Assembly: GCA_002413265.1 (NCBI GenBank)
Contig: DHWR01000018.1
Coordinates: forward strand, 1-9,646
From: Chloroflexi bacterium UBA5177
Lineage (GTDB): Bacteria; Chloroflexota; UBA5177
DNA length: 9,646 nt
Direction: 5' to 3'
A model generated the notes under the pieces. That model made no database searches and was not told where the DNA came from. It worked only from the letters and a program-made list of their open reading frames with translations. Below are positions 6,641 through 9,646 of this stretch, in pieces; position 1 is the first letter of the stretch, and every line of letters begins with the position of its first letter. The position numbers and the translations under genes were made by a program.

Positions 6641-6733
6641 CTACCAGGGCATTAGCCAGTCGTAGCCACGCAGTCAGGGCGACACGTGGTCCTCGACAGT
6701 GTGATTCAGCCCTAGCTGAGCCAGCTTGCTGGG
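6641..6733 (-). pseudogene. decayed fragment of a WecB-type UDP-GlcNAc 2-epimerase gene
   Basis: Directly after the stop of the minus-strand methyltransferase, one frame reads KLAQLGLNHTVEDH, then three codons, a TGA, and LRGYDWLMPW followed by TAG. This lines up with LAARKLNIQVCHDEAG and LRSYDWLMPEE of the intact epimerase at the right end of the window, with one extra codon. At the DNA level 6649-6680 matches 9351-9382 at 27 of 32 positions without gaps, on the same strand. The internal stops and the loss of everything on both sides mark it as a remnant of about 30 codons. I infer a second, decayed copy or the scar of a rearrangement. Confidence 0.55.
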
Positions 6734-7702
6734 TCACGTTGTGCCGCTGCCCGCCGCCGCTTGCGCGGGCTTGGTAAGCAGCACAAGGTAGTGCGTCCTC
6801 AATATCGGAATACGGTTCAAAAGGTGGACCAGCTGCATGCTCTTGGGACCCACCAGTCGAGCCAGCGGCGGCGCAAGTGTGATCTTCCTTACATCCATTC
6901 GATAGTGGGGGAACATTCGGCGAAGGGTGCGGAGCCCAATCCCCTTAGCTTCAGTGTTCAGGGGATTGGTCCAGCAGTCGTACCACAGAAAGTGACCGCC
7001 GGGCTTCAAGACGCGGTCGACCTCGGCCACGACCAAGCGCGACAATTCCGGGCTCAAGATGGAAGACATAAGCATGAATTGCGTTACAAGCTCAACCGAC
7101 GCATCCTCCATCGGCAGGGCATGCGCACTGCCCGCCAGGAAGTGAGCGTCGGGGAAAGCCGAGGTGGCAGCCTCGACTCGGTCCGGCATAAGATCGATAC
7201 CCCAGAAGTTGTCCGGCTTCAAGCCCAGCGCCATGAGTTCGCGCAGTTGGCCCCCGCCAGCACACCCCAGGTCGAGGGCCATGACATCTCGTAAGCCCTG
7301 CGGGAAGGCCTTGAGCAGCAGCTCAACCTCAATCAGCCTCCGTTGCTCCGTGTTATATGCGTGGCCCGGATTGAGCAGGCTGGTCTTCCGGCGAACCGCG
7401 GACGAGACAGATCGCTCCGCGTACACCCGGCGAAGCCGCCCGATGTCTCGTGCGACCCCGTCCACGTCCGTTACATCCGGACCGGTCTCGTTCGTCAAGT
7501 ACGCGTCGCCCGTAGGCGCTGCTTGCTGCGCCGCATTACATATGCTAGCTTTTGCCCACCGGTTTCGAGTCTGGCCGCCGCTGAAATCGCCTGGAATGGC
7601 CGCTGGAACGACGCCCAACAAGGCAGGCTCGACGCGGGTCTTATGTGGAGGCGTCAAAGACCGTTGGGAGACACGCTTTGCTCGATGGCGACGATCTCGC
7701 AC
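6734..7702 (-). CDS. class I SAM-dependent methyltransferase
   Basis: Up to 322 residues with a Rossmann-type methyltransferase domain at about residues 90-250. Motif I is ALDLGCAGGGQL (142-153), which binds S-adenosylmethionine; the acidic end of strand 2 is WGIDLMPDR (Asp170); then AGSAHALPMEDASVELV (190-206) and VDRVLKPGGHFLWYD (228-242). The acceptor is unknown; with a methyltransferase and a nucleotide-sugar epimerase upstream, a sugar or lipid-linked glycan is a reasonable guess. The start is uncertain. GTG 7702 has AAGGAG 11 bases upstream, but the first 65 residues look unlike coding sequence and lack family similarity. TTG 7498 or GTG 7465, just before the conserved part, are alternatives without good ribosome sites. 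It is last in the minus-strand run, 60 bases after its neighbour. Confidence 0.85.
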   Translation of the reverse strand: MRDRRHRAKRVSQRSLTPPHKTRVEPALLGVVPAAIPGDFSGGQTRNRWAKASICNAAQQAAPTGDAYLTNETGPDVTDVDGVARDIGRLRRVYAERSVSSAVRRKTSLLNPGHAYNTEQRRLIEVELLLKAFPQGLRDVMALDLGCAGGGQLRELMALGLKPDNFWGIDLMPDRVEAATSAFPDAHFLAGSAHALPMEDASVELVTQFMLMSSILSPELSRLVVAEVDRVLKPGGHFLWYDCWTNPLNTEAKGIGLRTLRRMFPHYRMDVRKITLAPPLARLVGPKSMQLVHLLNRIPILRTHYLVLLTKPAQAAAGSGTT

Positions 7703-7762
7703 TCGAAAGTGTGCTCCTTCGACCAGCGTGAAGGGCGGACGCGGGTCGCCCCCCGTATCGGC

Positions 7763-8536
7763 CTACAGCCTGACGACAACATCGTAGCGCCACGCCGAGA
7801 AAGGCATCTCTGGCGTCTGAGGGATCAACTCACCTTGCATCTCCAAGGATTCGAGAAGGGCCAAGAATTCACCCGGCGTGTACCAACCGCATCCGCGGTC
7901 GTCAAGCATTCTGGCGGTAGCAGGCAGAAGGGCCGAAGAACGCCGCGCGAGCCACAGCAGCAGTACGGTGCTTGCCCGCGCCGCAGAACGCGCCCGTCCG
8001 GCCCCGACCCAGCGCCTCTGCTGCACCCAGCGTTTGCGCGGATCGCACACGTCTCCAACCAGCACGAGGCTCCCGGGCCGGGTCACGCGGCGGATTTCTT
8101 GTAGGACCGATCTCAGCACTGACCGCGGTAGGTAGGGAACGACGTTGTAGAGCAAGCCCTTTGTAAATGTTTGGGGAGCGTACGGAAGAGAAGTGCCGTC
8201 GGCCTGTTCGAATCTGAGGTTGTGGACACCCGCCGACTCGCGCTTCGCGCGGTCGATCAATTCTGGGGAGATATCAATCCCCACGACCTCAAACACGTTC
8301 AGCGCGCAGGCTCGGCTGAGCTCACCGGTGCCGCAGCCTACCTCGAGCAGGATGTCGTCGGCCTTCAGATCGAGAACGTCCAGCACGCGCTGGGAGATAC
8401 TAGCGGCCTGGTCGGGTGTAATGTTTCCCCGCTGATTGGCGATTTGTACGTTGCTCAGCCCGGCACAGTCAGCAAGGAAGGGGCGGAGGGCATCGACCTT
8501 GCCCCGCCATTGGGCGAGAGGTGCTTGTTTGCTCAT
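7763..8536 (-). CDS. class I SAM-dependent methyltransferase
   Basis: A 257-residue methyltransferase of the small class I type. Motif I is LLEVGCGTGEL (63-73); strand 2 ends in VVGIDIS (Asp88); FEQADGTSLPY (109-119) gives the adenine-contacting Asp113; LLYNVVPYLP (128-137) and IRRVTRPGSLVLVGDV (148-163) complete the fold. The C-terminal part (about 165-257) is Arg-rich, with a hydrophobic stretch ASTVLLLWLA that may lie on the membrane. The substrate is not known. The start is well supported: GGAGAAAG lies seven bases before the ATG at 8536. It begins 32 bases after the epimerase stop on the same strand, so the two are probably co-transcribed. It is only distantly similar to the other methyltransferase and not a recent duplicate. 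Confidence 0.9.
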   Translation of the reverse strand: MSKQAPLAQWRGKVDALRPFLADCAGLSNVQIANQRGNITPDQAASISQRVLDVLDLKADDILLEVGCGTGELSRACALNVFEVVGIDISPELIDRAKRESAGVHNLRFEQADGTSLPYAPQTFTKGLLYNVVPYLPRSVLRSVLQEIRRVTRPGSLVLVGDVCDPRKRWVQQRRWVGAGRARSAARASTVLLLWLARRSSALLPATARMLDDRGCGWYTPGEFLALLESLEMQGELIPQTPEMPFSAWRYDVVVRL

Positions 8537-8568
8537 CCGTTAGCTTTCTCCAATGTCTTCGCGAATGC

Positions 8569-9630
8569 TCAGCCTGTGGGCACGGCAGGCGCGTCGTCGA
8601 CGGGAACCCGCACATTGGGACGCGGAGGGAGGAAGCCTTCCCCCGCCAGCACCTGTTGCTCGATTACGTCGACCACTCGGCCGGACACACCGGGTGGCCC
8701 AAACGGACTTGCCCAATCTCGTCTCTCCCCCATCATGACCCGGGACGCCGATACGATATCGTCCGCCTTCGTTCCGGCTACTAGGTTGGCTCCGACCCGA
8801 ACGGTGTCGAGCCACTCAGTCACCCGTCCCAGAGTGAGACAGGCAACTCCTAGAATGCAGGCCTCCTGAATGGCGCCTCCAGAATCGGTCATCATGAGCG
8901 CGGCTCGGGAGTGCGCGACGAGGAAGTCGAAATACCCGAGAGGCTCGACGAGGCGGAACTCCGGCGACTTCACTATGCGCAATAGATCGAATTGCTCAAG
9001 TCGTTTTCGCGTCCGTGGATGTGCCGGGAAGATGATCGGGAGCCCATGTAGCTCGCTCACCCGCCTGGCGCCCTCCAGCACCGATTGCAAGGTGTCCCTG
9101 TAATCCACCGTTTCTTCATGGTGAACCGTCATCAGAATGTATCTACCCGGCAAGAGATCGAGCCGAGCGATTACGTCGCTCGATTGCTTGGCGATCTCCA
9201 GGTTCTCGGCCACCGCGTCGACAATGGTGCTGCCGGTGACAACAACTCTCCCGCGCACTCTCTCGGCGGACAGTGTCTCGGCAGCTGCCTCGGTCGGAGC
9301 GAACAAGAACTCCGAGACATGATCCATGATTACCCGGTTGTGCTCCTCGGGCATCAGCCAGTCGTAGCTGCGCAGTCCGGCCTCGTCATGACACACCTGA
9401 ATGTTTAGCTTCCGTGCGGCAAGTGTGGCCGCCAGGTTTGTGTTGGCATCCCCGCCGACGATGATGGCCATGGGACGAGTCTCGAGCAGCGCCCGTTCCA
9501 CGCCCTTGAGCATCTCGGCAGTCTGTTCGCCATGCAGTGTGAACGTGCTCATTGGCGGCAGCTGCACATCGGGAGCCGGAAGCCGAAGATCTCGAAAAAA
9601 AACGGCATCCAGCTCTCCACGGTAGTGCTG
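8569..9630 (-). CDS. wecB: UDP-N-acetylglucosamine 2-epimerase (WecB-like), N-terminus missing
   Basis: About 353 residues of a WecB-type non-hydrolysing epimerase, which interconverts UDP-GlcNAc and UDP-ManNAc (or a related 2-acetamido sugar) for surface polysaccharides. Motifs in order are QHYRGELDAVFF (the usual TGQHY segment), VGGDANTNLAA (catalytic Asp), CHDEAGLRS (catalytic Glu), MPEEHNR (catalytic Glu), VTGSTIVDAV, MTVHHEETVD (His), FPAHPRTRK and MTDSGGAIQEA (UDP binding). All catalytic positions I can place from the E. coli enzyme are kept. The variants HDEAGLRS for HVEAGLRS and GGAIQEA for GGIQEEA suggest a divergent subgroup, so the exact sugar is uncertain. The first 35-50 residues, including the GTRPE motif, are lost beyond the contig end. 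An apparent GTG start at 9645 is an artefact because its first five codons (MYKRQ) are adapter sequence. It leads the minus-strand run with the two methyltransferases. Confidence 0.88.
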   Translation of the reverse strand, partial: QHYRGELDAVFFRDLRLPAPDVQLPPMSTFTLHGEQTAEMLKGVERALLETRPMAIIVGGDANTNLAATLAARKLNIQVCHDEAGLRSYDWLMPEEHNRVIMDHVSEFLFAPTEAAAETLSAERVRGRVVVTGSTIVDAVAENLEIAKQSSDVIARLDLLPGRYILMTVHHEETVDYRDTLQSVLEGARRVSELHGLPIIFPAHPRTRKRLEQFDLLRIVKSPEFRLVEPLGYFDFLVAHSRAALMMTDSGGAIQEACILGVACLTLGRVTEWLDTVRVGANLVAGTKADDIVSASRVMMGERRDWASPFGPPGVSGRVVDVIEQQVLAGEGFLPPRPNVRVPVDDAPAVPTG

Positions 9631-9646
9631 CTGTCTCTTATACACA
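9631..9646. other. Tn5/Nextera mosaic-end adapter sequence (not genomic)
   Basis: The last 16 bases, CTGTCTCTTATACACA, match the first 16 bases of the Nextera transposase adapter CTGTCTCTTATACACATCT. Read on the other strand in frame with the epimerase they give MYKRQ, a well-known false N-terminus in databases. The contig end should be trimmed at 9630. Confidence 0.95.

Noticed and set aside
6690..6733. Small hairpins (AGCTG-GCT-CAGCT and neighbours) after the distal methyltransferase as a terminator
   Set aside because: The stems are short, compete with one another and have no T-run; the stretch is better explained as an epimerase gene remnant.
7343..8869. Two long plus-strand open frames (7343-8104 and 8171-8869) opposite the methyltransferase genes
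   Set aside because: They lie antisense to genes with clear methyltransferase motifs, show no domain or signal peptide, and are Arg- and Ser-rich as expected from reverse frames of GC-rich genes.

Overview
The window is GC-rich bacterial DNA with nine longer protein genes (two of them cut by a window edge), two small ones and one gene remnant. It reads like a draft or metagenome contig: the last 16 bases (9631-9646) match the Tn5/Nextera mosaic-end adapter and are not genomic. A secreted protein with a Thr/Pro-rich linker of the TPT type, a class F-like sortase, a stand-alone peptidoglycan glycosyltransferase domain and an EAL protein suggest a soil-type Chloroflexota or Dormibacterota-like organism. 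No rRNA or marker gene is present, so this placement is a weak inference.

Left part (1-3165), five unrelated-looking genes on both strands: the C-terminal end of a cyclic-di-GMP phosphodiesterase (EAL), a small Arg-rich protein with repeated RRS/DRR motifs, a secreted class F-like sortase on the minus strand, an EamA-family membrane transporter, and a minus-strand HD-domain phosphohydrolase.

Middle (3166-6733): a non-coding stretch of 297 bases, then a minus-strand secreted protein of 590 residues that looks like a caspase-fold (clan CD/CHAT-like) hydrolase followed by a Thr/Pro linker and two Ig-like domains. Divergent from it are a monofunctional GT51 peptidoglycan glycosyltransferase whose second catalytic Glu is replaced by Thr, and a small single-pass membrane protein whose stop codon lies in the loop of a terminator-like hairpin. 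A short decayed fragment of a WecB-type epimerase gene follows.

Right part (6734-9630), a minus-strand run transcribed from the right edge leftward: UDP-GlcNAc 2-epimerase (WecB-like, N-terminus lost at the contig end), a class I SAM methyltransferase, and a second SAM methyltransferase. These probably belong to a surface-glycan or nucleotide-sugar locus that continues beyond the window. The decayed epimerase fragment just past the second methyltransferase suggests this locus once carried another epimerase copy or was rearranged at its left boundary.

Several genes act at the cell surface (sortase, glycosyltransferase, secreted hydrolase, glycan genes), but they are not one operon. No CRISPR array, tRNA, rRNA, insertion sequence or phage gene was recognised.
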